Notes: generated by a model not told the origin, from the letters alone. Numbered from the stretch's first letter, positions 42,339-53,923 are shown. The stretch is 64,000 nt of DNA from Tretioscincus oriximinensis (GCA_022410635.1 JAJVDF010000249.1:1100829-1164828); one strand, 5' to 3'. Program-made: numbers and translations.

Positions 42339-43648
42339 TAGATCTTGATTTTTCTGTGTGACGCAATTCTTTCTCCTTAGTTCTGCTGTTCTTTCATGTA
42401 GATACACTATTGTAATTGGNTTTTTTTNNAAAAAAATGCACTAATGTCAAGCAGATTATGAACCAAGTGTATTACCGTTTGCTGTTGCTCGTAGGAAAAC
42501 AACAGAGCAGAATATCCTGAAAACAACTGATAGGAACAAGTTGTCCAAAGATGCCTCCATATTTCATGACAGTCATATCTAATTAGGTTAAGTGTTCTAT
42601 TTAATAATTCACTGTGTAATGAGATAGACTAATGGGATTTGTCAAAGATGAAGCTGCTGTAGCATATAATACATGGTAGCTGTTTTAAGCATATTTACGA
42701 ATTACAANATCAATAGATTTAAAAGGCACAGATAGTCTCGAGTTGCTGTTTAGGGCCATATCCTTTGAGTTATTTCGAGAGAAGGCTATTTCTGTGATCT
42801 TTCTAAATCTGGATGATGGGGATGAGGTTAGTTCTAGAATAACCTTCACCTATGCTTTTTTTTCACAAGGGCAGTAGAAATGCATGCGTGTCTAAACCCT
42901 GCCAAGGCCGAAAGAGATAGCCAGCTCATAATCTCAGAGGTTCATTACAGCCCTGAGCATGCTCTTTTGCATCCCAGATNAAAGGATTTTCAAAAGTAAC
43001 TGTGTTTGTCTTGTCACGGTTGAACTACATATTAGTGGGCTGAGCTGAGTATCAAATATGGGAAATTAGCTGCCATTAAAAACTCGCTTCAGGCATTTCA
43101 TTTCTCATCAGCCAAGCTGTGTGAACCTCCTGCTGTGGACAGCGAACATTAGCTTACTAAATACTTCTGCTAATCAGATGCTGCTTTGCTAACGGATGTT
43201 CCTGAATTTGAGGAGGAAGGAGCGAAAGGCAACGAAATCCGCAGGGGGGTGAGATTAACGTGCTTCCGGTTATCGAAAAGGTTAATGTAATCTCTTCTCT
43301 TGATGCCTATTGAAAAAGATGCATTTGGCTATAAGAAGATCCTCTTATTTTTCTTCTCCAAGAACAACAAAAAGANAGAGGAAAACACGCCTTGCATATT
43401 TAATTGAAAGTAAAGTGTGCCTAGGATTGGTTTATGGAGAGACAGCACATTTATTCATCCCTTTATCTATTTGCTTTTATGCTGTGAGGAAATGGATAAA
43501 ATTGATCGATTAGTCTGAAGACCATATGCCGGCAGTGGGGGTTGGCTAGATTCACTTTTTTCCATGTAACCCAAATATTTTTACAGATAATTAAGACTCA
43601 TAATTTGGAAAATAAAAAGGAATTTATCAAAGCTACTGACAAAACATA
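42339..43648. other. 1.3 kb low-repeat, regulatory-looking interval
   Basis: Apart from a small T/A run at 42419-42437, I see no transposon here. The sequence has balanced composition with many TAAT-core sites (GAAATTAGCTGCCATTAAA, CATTAGCTTACTAAATAC, TCTAATTAGG). This fits what conserved developmental enhancers look like, but conservation cannot be tested here. Confidence 0.35.
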
Positions 43649-43828
43649 GGCCCTGTCCCCACTGAGCCTTATTCTGGGCTATACCTCAGAATAGGAGCCT
43701 GTCATCTACATGCTAGTGTAGGCTATGGCAGGCCCCGAATGGGGCCTGCCATAGCCTACATTGGCATGTGGATGACCAAGCTCTGAAGCAAGATATAACT
43801 CACAATAAAGCTCAATGGGGACAGGGCC
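43649..43828. mobile_element. F2 foldback element, intact
   Basis: It begins GGCCCTGTCCCCACTGAGCC and ends with the inverse. The central 42 bp (about 43728-43769) is a perfect palindrome around CCCCGAATGGGG. ATA is found on both sides, which is too short to settle the target-site type. Confidence 0.82.
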
Positions 43829-44287
43829 ATAGTCTTAAGATCAATTTCTTTCATTTGATTTTCTAAAATTCACCGTTAAAAAATGAAACTAAGTTAGATT
43901 CAAATTTTAGAGTCAATCCATTGAATTGGTTTTAAGGCAATGACTTATGTTCTTGGAAGGAAGGAAGAATACGTGATCATCACAAGAACTATGGTGGGGT
44001 TGAATAGATTGTTCATACCACTACTAACTTCTGGTATTGTGAAAAAGCTGAAATACAACCTGAACTTAAGGAATATCTGTACTTGGTGGTTTTCACACCA
44101 GCAAATACACAAGGGTTTATCTGTACTAGGATTTATTTGGGGATATAATCAAAAACTAGTGGAGAAATCCATCTCTTCTTGTATGTTAGTGTGGAGTATG
44201 GGAGGTTGCTATTCGTAAGCTCCATCAGTACATAAATAAGTATGATCTAAATCACGAGATTTCTGGAGTCTAGTGGCATATTAGCTT
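43829..44287. other. Unannotated interval
   Basis: No recognised feature. Confidence 0.4.
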
Positions 44288-44390
44288 GGGTTGCATGCAC
44301 ACAGAATATTTCTACCACGATTGGAGCGAGATGTGGATGAGTCTAGCATAAACGCCGTTTTTCCTGGAATAAATATTCAGGCCTTGGGTC
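44288..44390 (+). mobile_element. F3 element, left-end fragment
   Basis: TTGCATGCACACAGAATATTT and CTACCACGATTGGAGCGAGAT match the left end of F3 at 4941 in order. The fragment ends near AATATTCAGGC. Confidence 0.65.
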
Positions 44391-45307
44391 TGGAACACAG
44401 AGGCATCTAGAAGGTACAAATCTTATCATTGCAATAACCAGTTACAAATTACCCTTGCTCTTATTTTGTGCTAATCTGGAGTGCTATGTGGACAACAAGC
44501 CTCTTAGACCACTTTCGGGACAGAAAAGGCAAATGTGCTCCAGGCCACACAAGGATCCAGGTCCCCATAGAAGCTAATCAGAAACACTCTTCAGACAATG
44601 CTATTTCTGTCTGCAGACAATCCATCCCAGTTGTGGCATAAAGGTCCTTGGTTTATTATTCTGCTAGAGGTGAAGTCCACCCAATAACTAAGCTAAGAAA
44701 GAAGACATGGCTGAGTTTGGTGATCATTCCCAACCCATCACCCTCCCTGGCCGGCTTAACTACCAGCCCTCTTCCTCCCCAAATTTCTCTTGCCCAGCTT
44801 TGACAAGGGTCATGGGGAGGTGGCTCCCTCCTCCTGTCCGTCGCGCCTTCGGCCATTTCAAAAGGGTGGCTCCCAGCTCCCTTCTTCCAGGAGGTGTCAA
44901 AGGGATGCGGTTCCCTCCTCTTTCATGGCGCACTTTCAGCCAGGCATATGGCTTGCCAAGAGACAGAGCAGAGAGCTGGTGTTGCATGCCTCAGGCATTA
45001 GTGCTGGGGAGAAGCACAGGCAGAATATTTGGCCCAGCACTGAACCCTATGGGATGCTCTGCCATGTTGGGTGAATGGCAGCTTACGGGCACATGTGCCT
45101 ATGGCAACGTTTGACCTCTGGCATTGGTCCCTAAAGACCAGGGTCAGACCTCAGAATGTTGAATTCAGCAATACCTTTTTTATTAATGGTGAGATTTTTA
45201 CTGAGCATGCAGGAGAGACACCCAAGACTTGGTCCAACTCAGATGTCAAAATCATGTGACCACCTTTAAGTTCTGTGCACCTTCATTTAAGGACCCACTA
45301 TAAGAAG
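44391..45307. other. Unannotated interval, GC-richer than neighbours
   Basis: A 135-codon plus-strand frame (44707-45114) and overlapping minus-strand frames are open through 44750-44990. The translations are Pro/Arg/Gly/Ser-rich and carry no domain. I see no splice or promoter support. Confidence 0.35.
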
Positions 45308-45545
45308 CAGAAGAAGAAGAATTGGGTTTTTATATCACACTTACAAGCTATTTTTTGCCCGAAGGCTTACATTCTGTCTTCCCCATCACATTGTGATGGT
45401 ATCTATTCATCTACTTGTGATTGCTAGGTTGTCTGAAGATAAGACCAGTAGAGTGGGCTCACCCCTCTCCATGGCAGACACATGGGCTTTGAAGGATGAC
45501 CTCTCTGTTGAAATGNCTGTTCTTAACCTCTGTGTCACCATGCCT
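45308..45545 (-). mobile_element. Old tRNA-headed SINE
   Basis: A diverged reverse copy: the AGAAGAAGAATTGGGTTTTTA tail, GCCCGAAGGCTTACATTCTG, then GGGCTCACCCCTCTCC. The head is badly degraded. Confidence 0.75.
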
Positions 45546-45697
45546 CACACATAATCTGTATCTCGTATAGAGTCTGTTTTTCCTACAATTTTGTTTTGAG
45601 TTTGCAATCTAGAAAGGACCCAGGGCAGTACCCACCCCACTTAGACTGCAAATGCATGTGCCTTCAAATATTAGAAAGGTTGACTCTTCGAAATATA

Positions 45698-45841
45698 AGC
45701 TGCATCCACAAATCACTTATTTATTCCACTGTAGTTGGATTTTCAACAATAAAGCATTGTGTGGATAGGTTTATCCCAGAATATTCAGGCTTCATTATGG
45801 AACATCCAATTATAGTAAATAAGTGATGTTGGATGCAGCTT
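45698..45841. mobile_element. F4 foldback element
   Basis: A 144 bp unit beginning AGCTGCATCCACAAATCAC and ending GTGATGTTGGATGCAGCT, its inverse. The inner part, CAATAAAGCATTGTGTGGAT, is shared with 58009-58157. Confidence 0.78.
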
Positions 45842-46361
45842 TAGAATGTCATAACTCTTGAGGCATCTGATTCTTTAAGTCAGGAAGAAAACTTCATAAG
45901 CCCAAAGGTGGAGTTTCCAACTTGCTGACCAACCTATAGAGGAACCATTTTAGTTGTGTTGGGTTGTGATGCGTTGCATGATTTGGATGTGAANAGAAGC
46001 TATAGTGTAAAAAAAATAAGTTGAGATTTTTAGTTGTACCTGTTTGGAAGATTTAAAGGGGCAATTTTAGAAAGCTTTGCCCAATCACACCCTTAATACA
46101 GTATGGGTGGAGACACTTTGTGACTTTAAAGCGGAGTGGAAAATGGAATTCCCACTCAGTCTTGAAACTGAAGTAAGAGCATAAGATTAAGGCAATTTTA
46201 TCNCAGCTTTGAACCCTCGTTAAAGCTCCCATTGACAAGAGCGAGTGCGGGATGAAGGCACAAGGATGAACCTTCTCTGCCTCTTTCTTCCGGCTCACCT
46301 AACCTTTTTTCTGCCTCTTTCCCTCACATTCCCTCCCGATTCCCCAGCCTCATTGTCGAAG
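45842..46361. other. Unannotated interval
   Basis: No recognised feature. Confidence 0.4.
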
Positions 46362-47193
46362 TACATAAGAACATAACAAGAGCCATACTGGATCAGGCCA
46401 CAGCCCATCAAATCCAGCATTCTGTCTCACACAGAGGCCCACCAGATGCACCTGGGCAGTCCGAACAGAGGAAAGCAAAATATGCACCTGTTCATGACTC
46501 CCTGCAAATGGTATTTCAGGAGTCCTGCCTGTTGCTCCATCCTGGAGGCAACATCCAGACATCCATCCTAGTATCCATTTATACCCTTAGTGTCCATAAA
46601 CCTATTTAGTCCTGTCTTGAAACTAACCAAGATGTTAGCTACCACTATCTCTTCAGGTAGTAAATTCCACAGGCTGATGACCCTCTGGGTGAAAAAATAC
46701 TTTCCTTTGTCTGTTCTCCCTTTTCTACCCAACAGTTTTAAGGAGTGAACCCTGGTCCTAGAGTGTTGTGGGAGAGAGAAAACATTTTTCTCTATTCACC
46801 CTGTCTATCCCATGCATGATTTTGTACACTTCAATCAGATCACCTCTCAGATGTTGCCTTTCAAAGCTGAAGAGGCCCAGACGTTGCAGCCTGACTTCAT
46901 AAGGGAGGTGCTCCAGTCCCTTGATCATTTTTGTTGCCCTTTTCTGCACCTTCTCCAGTTCCAAAATGTCCCCCTTGAGATGTAGTGAATTGAACACAGT
47001 ATTCCAAATGTGGCCTCACCACAGATTTATAGAGGCAAAACAACATTTGCTGACATGTTTTCGATTCCTTTCCTAATTATCCCCAACATGGAATTTGCCT
47101 TTCTTGTTGCCGCTGCACACTGGGTTGACATCTTCATTGAATTGTCCACCAACACTCCATGATCCTTTTCTTGCTTGGTCACAGAAAGTACTG
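46362..47193 (-). mobile_element. CR1-A LINE 3' part, reverse
   Basis: The tail (ACATAAGAACATAACAAGAG) is at the left. Coding traces on the minus strand include VLVDNSMKMSTQCAAATRKA, GIENMSANVVLPL and GLEHLPYEVRLQRLGLFS, with frameshifts near 46780-46790 and 46985-47025. The element ends abruptly at 47193. Confidence 0.88.
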
Positions 47194-47430
47194 TAAACGC
47201 AAATTGCAACATAGAGCAGCCACGACACAAAATTACCATGGACTGCACTGCAGAAAGTGTGCAACGCAGGAGCACTTTGGAGACTGTTTCTATTGTAAGA
47301 AAATGGAAACAGTCGGCTCCCGCTTCGCATTGGGGTCCGTGTCAAGCCCAAGTGCGCCTGCAGCCTAAGTGTTCTCAAAATGCACTGCCTGCTAAATAAA
47401 GACTGTTACCCTCAAGTACTACATAAAAGA
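47194..47430 (+). other. Unidentified segment with Cys-rich frame and AATAAA
   Basis: Right after the CR1 5' break, a plus-strand frame reads HRAATTQNYHGLHCRKCATQ followed by a second CxxC pair (DCFYCKK), stopping at TAA (47366-47368). AAATAAAG follows at 47395. The CxxC-x8-CxxC spacing looks like a small zinc-binding or disulphide motif, but I recognise no family. It may be a terminal exon fragment, a processed pseudogene or chance. Confidence 0.3.
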
Positions 47431-47865
47431 GCAAGGTCTTGTTTGGTTTCCTAGATCTTAGGAAAAAGCTTTCCATCCATATGGGAACTCCGAAATGCAT
47501 CAAAACGTCCTGCTACCTTCCAGCCCCAGCTGCCAAGGTTAAGTAAACAGTGTCATATGCGACTCTGACAGGGAACCGCTATTGTTTGTCTTCTAGTTAC
47601 ATTCTGTTTTCAGGAACCCCAAAGACAATTGCTTCCTTGCAAACACAAGACAGATTAAATAAACCACATTTCGTCCTCTTTGCCATCTGCCCTTTGCTTA
47701 CTTTATTTTAAGCTGCGTGACTAAGTTTCACGCTGATATGAAGTGAAGGTGGGCCTTGCCAATTTTCTGTTCTTCTCTTCAGCAGAAAATGCTCAGTCAG
47801 GGAGGAGGGGAACCCCTGAGTCAGAAAAATCTTGTCGTACATCATTCTACTGTTTAACTATTTTG
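47431..47865. other. Unannotated interval
   Basis: No recognised feature. Confidence 0.4.
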
Positions 47866-47985
47866 TACGCTGACCAGATGACCCCTTTTTGGGGGGGGGG
47901 GTTTGAAAACCCGGTTTTGGGGTGCCTCCCAGTTTTTTCTGAGGAAGTTTTTTTTTCAAAAAAAGATTATTTTTCATTTTTTTCA
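47866..47985. mobile_element. F1 left half only, copy L
   Basis: The left arm is complete up to CTGAGGAAG and the A/T centre, then breaks into an F8-like repeat. The right arm is absent. Confidence 0.75.
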
Positions 47986-48250
47986 TTTCAATTATGTGAC
48001 CAAAAGGGGATGGGGCGGAAGTCACATGACTTAAAATGCCTGCCACCGGACTTCACGTGATTAAAAAAAGGGCCACGACCGGAAATCCGGGCAGGAATTT
48101 ATCCCCCTGGGTACGACTTTCCGGGGGATGGAAATTTCCCACCATTGCTTCTGGGGCTTGTGATGTCATGAGAATGCCAGGATGTAACGAGGACAGAGAA
48201 GGACAATGGGAGATAAATAGAGATGTACTTGCAAATGTGTTGTCACACCT
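47986..48250 (+). repeat. F8-like right half joined to an F5-related block
   Basis: 48000-48136 parallels 62250-62360 (CCACCGGACTTCACGTGATT, GGGCAGGAATTTATCCCCC, GGAAATTTCCCACCATTGC). 48140-48250 (GCTTGTGATGTCATGAGAAT, GAGATGTACTTGCAAATGTG) parallels 19634-19735. Confidence 0.55.
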
Positions 48251-49341
48251 TTTTAAAATAATGCAATTTTAAACTTTTAATGGGGAAGCAGCTACTGCTG
48301 CTCTGGGACAGGGGACTGATGATATTTTAAGCATTTTGTCCTAAGACAGTGGCCAAAGTTTATATATTGCTAAAACATCATCCTCAGTCAGGCAAGAAGA
48401 AGATGTTGTTAAAGAGTGCATGGTGCCTCTTTGATCACNGGCTTTATATATATAAAAAACAGGTTTCAGACTGTATAGACCTTTTTTTAAGCTCATCAAT
48501 GCTTTCCTAGTTCTCCAAAGCATCTGTGATATGTTTATTGGAGCTGGAAGTCAGAGCTGTTTCCTCTCACTGCAAGAGATAAAATGCTGGTCCCAAGTTC
48601 TTTTTGTTTCTTACTTCCCAGAGCTGAATCTTTCTGTTTCTTTAAAAAATATGTTTTCTTTTCAACCTTTTTTAAAATATAAACATACACATTCTGGAAG
48701 TAATTTTACCTAATGCAGTCCAAATGTGAACACAATATGGTGTTCAGCTGGAAACTTCCATCTAACCTTTTATAAAGATGTTTTTCATAGCTTAAAAGGA
48801 AGTATTTTCAGTTGGTTCTGCAAACTTTATCAGAAAATATGAAAACTGCGAACAATATTTTCNTTTCACATCGCATATTAACACAGGAGTTACAGATTCT
48901 GTGAGACCATTTTTTNAAAAAAGCCAATTCAAGTGAATTTTAATATTTTAATTTGTATACATTTTTGTCATTAAGAATTCTTTGCTTCTGATATCTGGTC
49001 CTAAATGGAAACGTATATGAAGCACTTATTTATTTGATGGGATGATTTATAAAGCTTAGTAGAGAGCCAGTATCATATACATTTGACAAATTGGCAGAGG
49101 ACATGAAAAGTAAATTCCTGAACACCAACAAGCAATAAATAGATATAACAAACAAAAATGTTTAGCCACCTAACACACAGATGAAGATAACCATGTGTTT
49201 AACTGGGAAACTTTAGAAATACTATTGTAGTCCAAATCAATAGAGGCAAGAGAATTTGTAGAATCCTGGCATTCAAACAAACTAGCTATTAACAGACCTA
49301 TAATCTTAGACCTTTTCAGTGGATCACTGAAAAGCAGCGCT
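48251..49341. other. Unannotated AT-rich interval
   Basis: No recognised feature. Confidence 0.4.
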
Positions 49342-50735
49342 AAGAACATAAGGACATAAGAAGAGCCATACTGGGTCAGACCACAGCCCATCAAGTCCAG
49401 CATTCTGTCCCACACAGAGGCCCACCAGATGCACCTGGGCAGTCCGAACAGAGGAAGCAAAATATGCTCCTGTTCATAACTCCCTGCAAATGGCATTTCA
49501 GGAGTCCTGCCTGTTGCTCCATCCTGGAGGCAACATCCAGACATCCATTCTAGTATCCATTTATACCCTTGGTGTCCATAAACCTATCTAGTCCTGTCTT
49601 GAAACTATCCAAGCTGTTAGCTACCACTACCTNTTCAGGAAGTAAATTCCACAGGCCGATGACCCTCTGGCTGAAAAAATACTTCCCTTTGTCTGTTCTC
49701 ACTTTTCTACCCAACAGTTTTAAGGAATGCCCTCTGGTCCTTGTGTTGTGAGATAGAGAAAACATTTTTTCTCTATTCACCCTGTCGATCCCATGCATGA
49801 GTTTGTACACTTCAATCAGATCACCTCTCAAACATCTCCTTTCGAGGCTGAAGTGGCCCAGACTTNCAGCCTGACTTCATATGGGAGGTGCTCCCTTGAT
49901 CATTTTTGTTGCCCTTTTCTGCACCTTCTCCAGTTCCAAAATGTCACTCTTGAGATGTGGTGACCAGAATTGAACACAGTATTCCAAATGTGGCCTCACC
50001 ACAGATTTATAAAGAGGCAAAACAACATTTGCTGACTTGTTTTCGATTCCTTTCCTAATTATCCCCAACATGGAATTTGTCTTTCTTGCTGCCGCTGCAC
50101 ACTGGGTTGACATCTTCATTAAATTGTCCACCAACATCCCAAGATCATTTTCTTGCTCGGTCACAGAAAGCTTGGTTCCCATCAGGTGGTAGGAGTAGTT
50201 TGGGTTCTTTGCCCCAATATGCTTGACCTTGCACTTGCTTAAGTTGAAGTGCATTTGCCACTTTGATGCCCACTCACCCAATTTCAATAAATCACTCTGG
50301 AGTGCCTTACAATCATTTTCAGTTTTCACTACCCTGAACAGTGTAGTGTACACCACTTCTTACCTCTTTCCACTCAGAAAACTGTCCATTTAATACTACC
50401 CTCTGTTTTCTATCTTTTAGCCAGTTTCCAATCCAGGACAAAGTCTGTCCTCTTATACCATGAGTATGGAGCTTTTTTAGAAGCCTTTGATGAGGGACTT
50501 TATCAAAAGCCTTCTGAAAATCTAGATANACAATATCAACTGGATCCCCTTTATCTACATGTTTGTTAACACTCTCAAAGANTTCTAGCAAGTTGNTAAG
50601 GCATGATTTACCTTTGCTGAAGCCATGCTGAGTTTCATTCAGCAATGCATGCTTCTCCATGTGTTTAGTAATTTTGTCTTTAATTATGGTTTCCAACACT
50701 TTACCTGGAATTGAGGTTAAACTGATGGGTCTATA
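49342..50735 (-). mobile_element. CR1-A LINE 3' part, reverse, longest RT coverage
   Basis: It extends from the tail (49342) upstream into the N-terminal half of the reverse transcriptase (PISLTSIPGKVLE near 50735). It is broken by indels at about 49835-49900 and by a deletion near 50340-50360. Confidence 0.9.
49550..50735 (-). pseudogene. CR1 reverse transcriptase pseudogene lacking the catalytic FADD
   Basis: In order on the minus strand the pieces contain HGFSKGKSC, DFQKAFDKVPHQRL (a reverse transcriptase motif with a catalytic Asp), SWIGNWLKDRKQRVVLNGQF, SEWKEVRSGV, a junction, then FRVVKTENDCKALQSDLLKL and the C-terminal region. Relative to 12694-13617, the stretch from PQGSVLGP through FADDTK is deleted at about 50340-50360. 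The second catalytic Asp pair is therefore gone and the enzyme cannot be active. A further deletion near 49880 breaks the GLEHLPYEV region. Confidence 0.88.
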
Positions 50736-50825
50736 AACCCAGGCCTCTGGTCTTTGTAGGCTGCCAACTTTCTAAGCCTTGTTATAGCTCATTATACCTT
50801 GGAATGTTGCACTCTCCTACATGCC

Positions 50826-51037
50826 TAGGCTGACCAGATGACCCCTTTTGGGTGGGCGGGATTGAAAACCCATTTTGGGAGTGCCTCCCGTTTTTTTCTG
50901 AGGAAAAAAAATCAAAAAAACAAAAACAAAAATAAAAAAAATCTTTTTTAAAAAAAACATTTTCCTCAGAAAAAATTGGGAGGCACCCCAAAAACGGGTT
51001 TTCAACCCTCCCCAAAAGGAGAAATCTGGTCAGCCTA
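50826..51037. mobile_element. F1 foldback element, copy M
   Basis: Complete, with ACATGCC on both sides (50819-50825 and 51038-51044), consistent with a 7-8 bp duplication. Confidence 0.88.
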
Positions 51038-51044
51038 ACATGCC

Positions 51045-53005
51045 TCATATTATTTATGATAGCCTTCCCCTCACTCCAAGGTGTCAGAGTAAATTATGAA
51101 ACAAGAGTTAAAACAGATAAAAATGTTAAAACCCATCAATTTAAAATCAGTAAAATATTTAAAAGAACAGAAACTTAGGAAAGGAAATTACTTGAAACAT
51201 TGGTGCATTAAGATGACCATCCTACCATTTCCCTACCCCAAACGGTTGTGGCACCACCCAAAAGGGTCTTCTTTGCTGATTTGAACACCCTGAATCAAAG
51301 TGGCACCCTTCAGACTGGAACAAGAAGAATGATTTATTTTGCTTCTGAATAACTTACCAGATATCTGTCTTAACGTGATATATTCACTTCATAAAGCTGA
51401 ANATTACCAGACAGACATTACTTTCTGGATTCCATTTGCATGGCCTACCGCTACTGATACCAAAAACATTCTCAATAGGGAATTTCAAACAGTCCCAGCA
51501 TTCTGACAAATGTACCTGTCTACATGATGGAAACACCTACATGAAATTATTGCGTTTTGCATTTCTAGATATAGATGTAAATTATAGACGTACGCGAAAA
51601 GAGAAAATGAAGCAGTTCTGTGCAAGCCGTATTTTTCTTCCCCTCTGGCAACTGGATCAGTCGTGATTCATAACTTTGGCCTTCCAAGGGAAGTTTTGTT
51701 TTAACCTCTTCTGTTAAACCCTTTAGCCTAGCGACCAGACTCCAGCCCCATATGGAATTTGGACTCTGCAAGCAATCACCTAGGACCTTAATGTCTTCTT
51801 TATTTTTATTAGCTTTTAGCCCCATCAGGTTTGTTTATATCTGGTATGCTCTGGCCAGGAACACTGTTGCTTGAGTGTATGGCCTCTGTGAGGTCTGATG
51901 TTTAACATTGCTCCNAACCAAGGTAGATAAGAGCAATCTGAGACTGTCTCAACGTCATATAGGCATCCTAAGTAACAAAACCCAGGCAAAGAAAACACAG
52001 AGTTTGCCTTTTGTTTGAAGTAGTGAAGAAGTGCAGGTCAGAGCCATAAACAAAAACGGGAGGAAGTAGGACCATGGCTTGTTGTGCCTTCAAAACATTT
52101 ATATGTTTCAGATACGCTTGACTCACTTGAAACGTTTGGGCTGAAGCACGTTTCTCTGCCCCCACGAAGCCCATATAGACTTACAGACACAAGTTCATGT
52201 TTATTTTGTAGCGTTTTCATTTAAAAAAAAAAAGAGGAGGAAGAAGAAACAGGTTTCCTCAGTTCATCCACTAAGGTGGCCTTGCAGACTCGTTTTAGCA
52301 ACTGAGAATATGGCCATATTGTATCTTCATTAAGTGCAAAATCCTTCTACCAGGATCTCAGGAAAGCCAGACTCCATTGCTCTCTATGTAAAGGCATCTG
52401 AGGGGACTTGGCAACTTCACCTTTTCCCTTGTACAATTTCCTGGCCACTTTTATGTCGGGCTGGGGAAACAAACCCCTAAAAAAANGAACCATCACAATG
52501 AAAAGCTCACATTTCTAATTGCTCTAAAATTATTGTGGTAAACCTGACCGTGAAGTAATGAAGACAGCATGCGCCATGCTCCATTATAACACAGGGGACA
52601 AGGCGTGCCACTGAACTGTTCTCCATCAGGATCTTTGAAAATGAAGGAGATTCATTCCTGATCTTTGGAACATACAGAGCATCACCATAGCTAGGTCCAA
52701 AAACTGAAGCAAGTTGCAGAACCAGCATAGTGATGGCACAAAACAAGTTGTCCCAATGCAGACAAACCTGTTTTGCATCAGGATCAATTTGTTGTAGTTT
52801 GGGATATATTGCATTGCGTACTCTGGTACAACAGGCCAATCATAAGTGTGAGAAGAAGGGAAATGACCACAAAATGTTGTTAGGCAAGAGAATCTGCTCC
52901 AATGTCTGGGTAATGGATGTACTGTAAATTTAGAAATAACCAACATATACATAACACTCTCATCGTAATATGTTGTTGTTGTATTCAGGCCGTATTTTGA
53001 GTGTA
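51045..53005. other. 2 kb low-repeat interval
   Basis: No transposon is recognised. 52490-52720 has TTTCTAATTGCTCTAAAATT-type motifs and balanced composition and could be a conserved non-coding element. Open frames 52507-52839 and 52626-53093 are not protein-like. Confidence 0.35.
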
Positions 53006-53007
53006 TG

Positions 53008-53088
53008 ACGACAATAACAATAACAATAAACATTAACAATAAACAATAACAATAAACAATAACAATAACAATAATAATAATGAAATCC
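53008..53088 (+). repeat. (AACAAT)n compound microsatellite
   Basis: Repeated ACAATA and AACAATAA units end in AATAATAATAATG. Confidence 0.9.
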
Positions 53089-53111
53089 AGCATAATTATC
53101 TCATTTGTTGT

Positions 53112-53113
53112 AA

Positions 53114-53196
<83 letters not shown>
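53112..53196 (+). repeat. (ATT)n microsatellite
   Basis: About 28 near-perfect ATT units. The poly-Asn frame on the reverse strand is an artefact of it. Confidence 0.95.
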
Positions 53197-53262
53197 CTGG
53201 GAGGTACCTTCCTTCACCAATTGCAACTGCACTAGGGAGAGAGGCAAAGGAAAAAGGAGAAC

Positions 53263-53512
53263 ACAATTTTATACCCCACTTTTCTCCCCTGAAGGAACTC
53301 AAAGCGGCTTACAAGGATATATTTTGCCCGAAGGCTCACATTCTACCTTCCCCACCAGGCTAAGGTGGTTCCCATTTACCTACTTGCCATCAGTTGCAAT
53401 TTCTTGCAATTCTTGTTTTCGAATAGCTGGGTTGGCTCACCTCTCCCCACATCCAACACAGGGCTTTGAAACCCCATCCCCCAGGTGAGAGACATCTCCC
53501 AAACAACTGAGT
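53263..53512 (-). mobile_element. tRNA-headed SINE, left member of a head-to-head pair
   Basis: A reverse copy with its 3' side at the left (ACCCCACTTTTCTCCCCTGA) and head at the right (GGGCTTTGAAACCCC, then AACTGAG). It meets the head of the forward SINE at 53513. This copy is the more diverged of the two. Confidence 0.87.
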
Positions 53513-53806
53513 CAGGCACGGATAGCTCAGTTGCTTAGGAATTCGTCTTTCGCCTGGGAGATGGGGTTTCGAAACCCTGTGTGGGACGTGGGGAGGGGTG
53601 AGCACCTTCCACTAGCCTGTAGCTCTAGCCAACCTAGCTATTTGAAAGCATGAATTGCAAGAAATTGCAACTGACTGCAAGTAGATACATGGGAACCACC
53701 CTAGCCTGGTGAGGAAGATAGAATGTGAGCCTTCGGGCAAAATATATCCTTGTAAGCCGCTTTGAGTCCCTTTGAAAGGTGAGAAAAGCGGGGTATAAGA
53801 ACCAAG
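53513..53806 (+). mobile_element. tRNA-headed SINE, right member of a head-to-head pair
   Basis: Close to the apparent family consensus: CACGGATAGCTCAGTTGC, GGGTTTCGAAACCC, GAAATTGCAACTGACTGC, GCCGCTTTGAGTCCC and AAAAGCGGGGTATAAGAACC. It is followed by a pure TTC tract, suggesting a young insertion. Confidence 0.92.
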
Positions 53807-53892
53807 TTCTTCTTCTTCTTCTTCTTCTTCTTCTTCTTCTTCTTCTTCTTCTTCTTCTTCTTCTTCTTCTTCTTCTTCTTCTTCTTCTTCTT

Positions 53893-53923
<31 letters not shown>
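53807..53923 (+). repeat. (TTC)n microsatellite, ~38 units
   Basis: A pure CTT/TTC run attached to the SINE 3' end. The Arg, Lys and Leu homopolymer frames here are artefacts of it. Confidence 0.96.

Noticed and set aside
44707..45114. 135-codon frame in GC-richer DNA
   Set aside because: Frames are open on both strands, the translations are low-information, and no motif, homologue or splice context is visible. Kept only as an interval note.
53513..53600. Functional tRNA gene suggested by A- and B-box-like sequences
   Set aside because: The tRNA-like head is followed by a SINE body and recurs in over ten copies with the same 3' tail. No cloverleaf with a proper acceptor end is formed.
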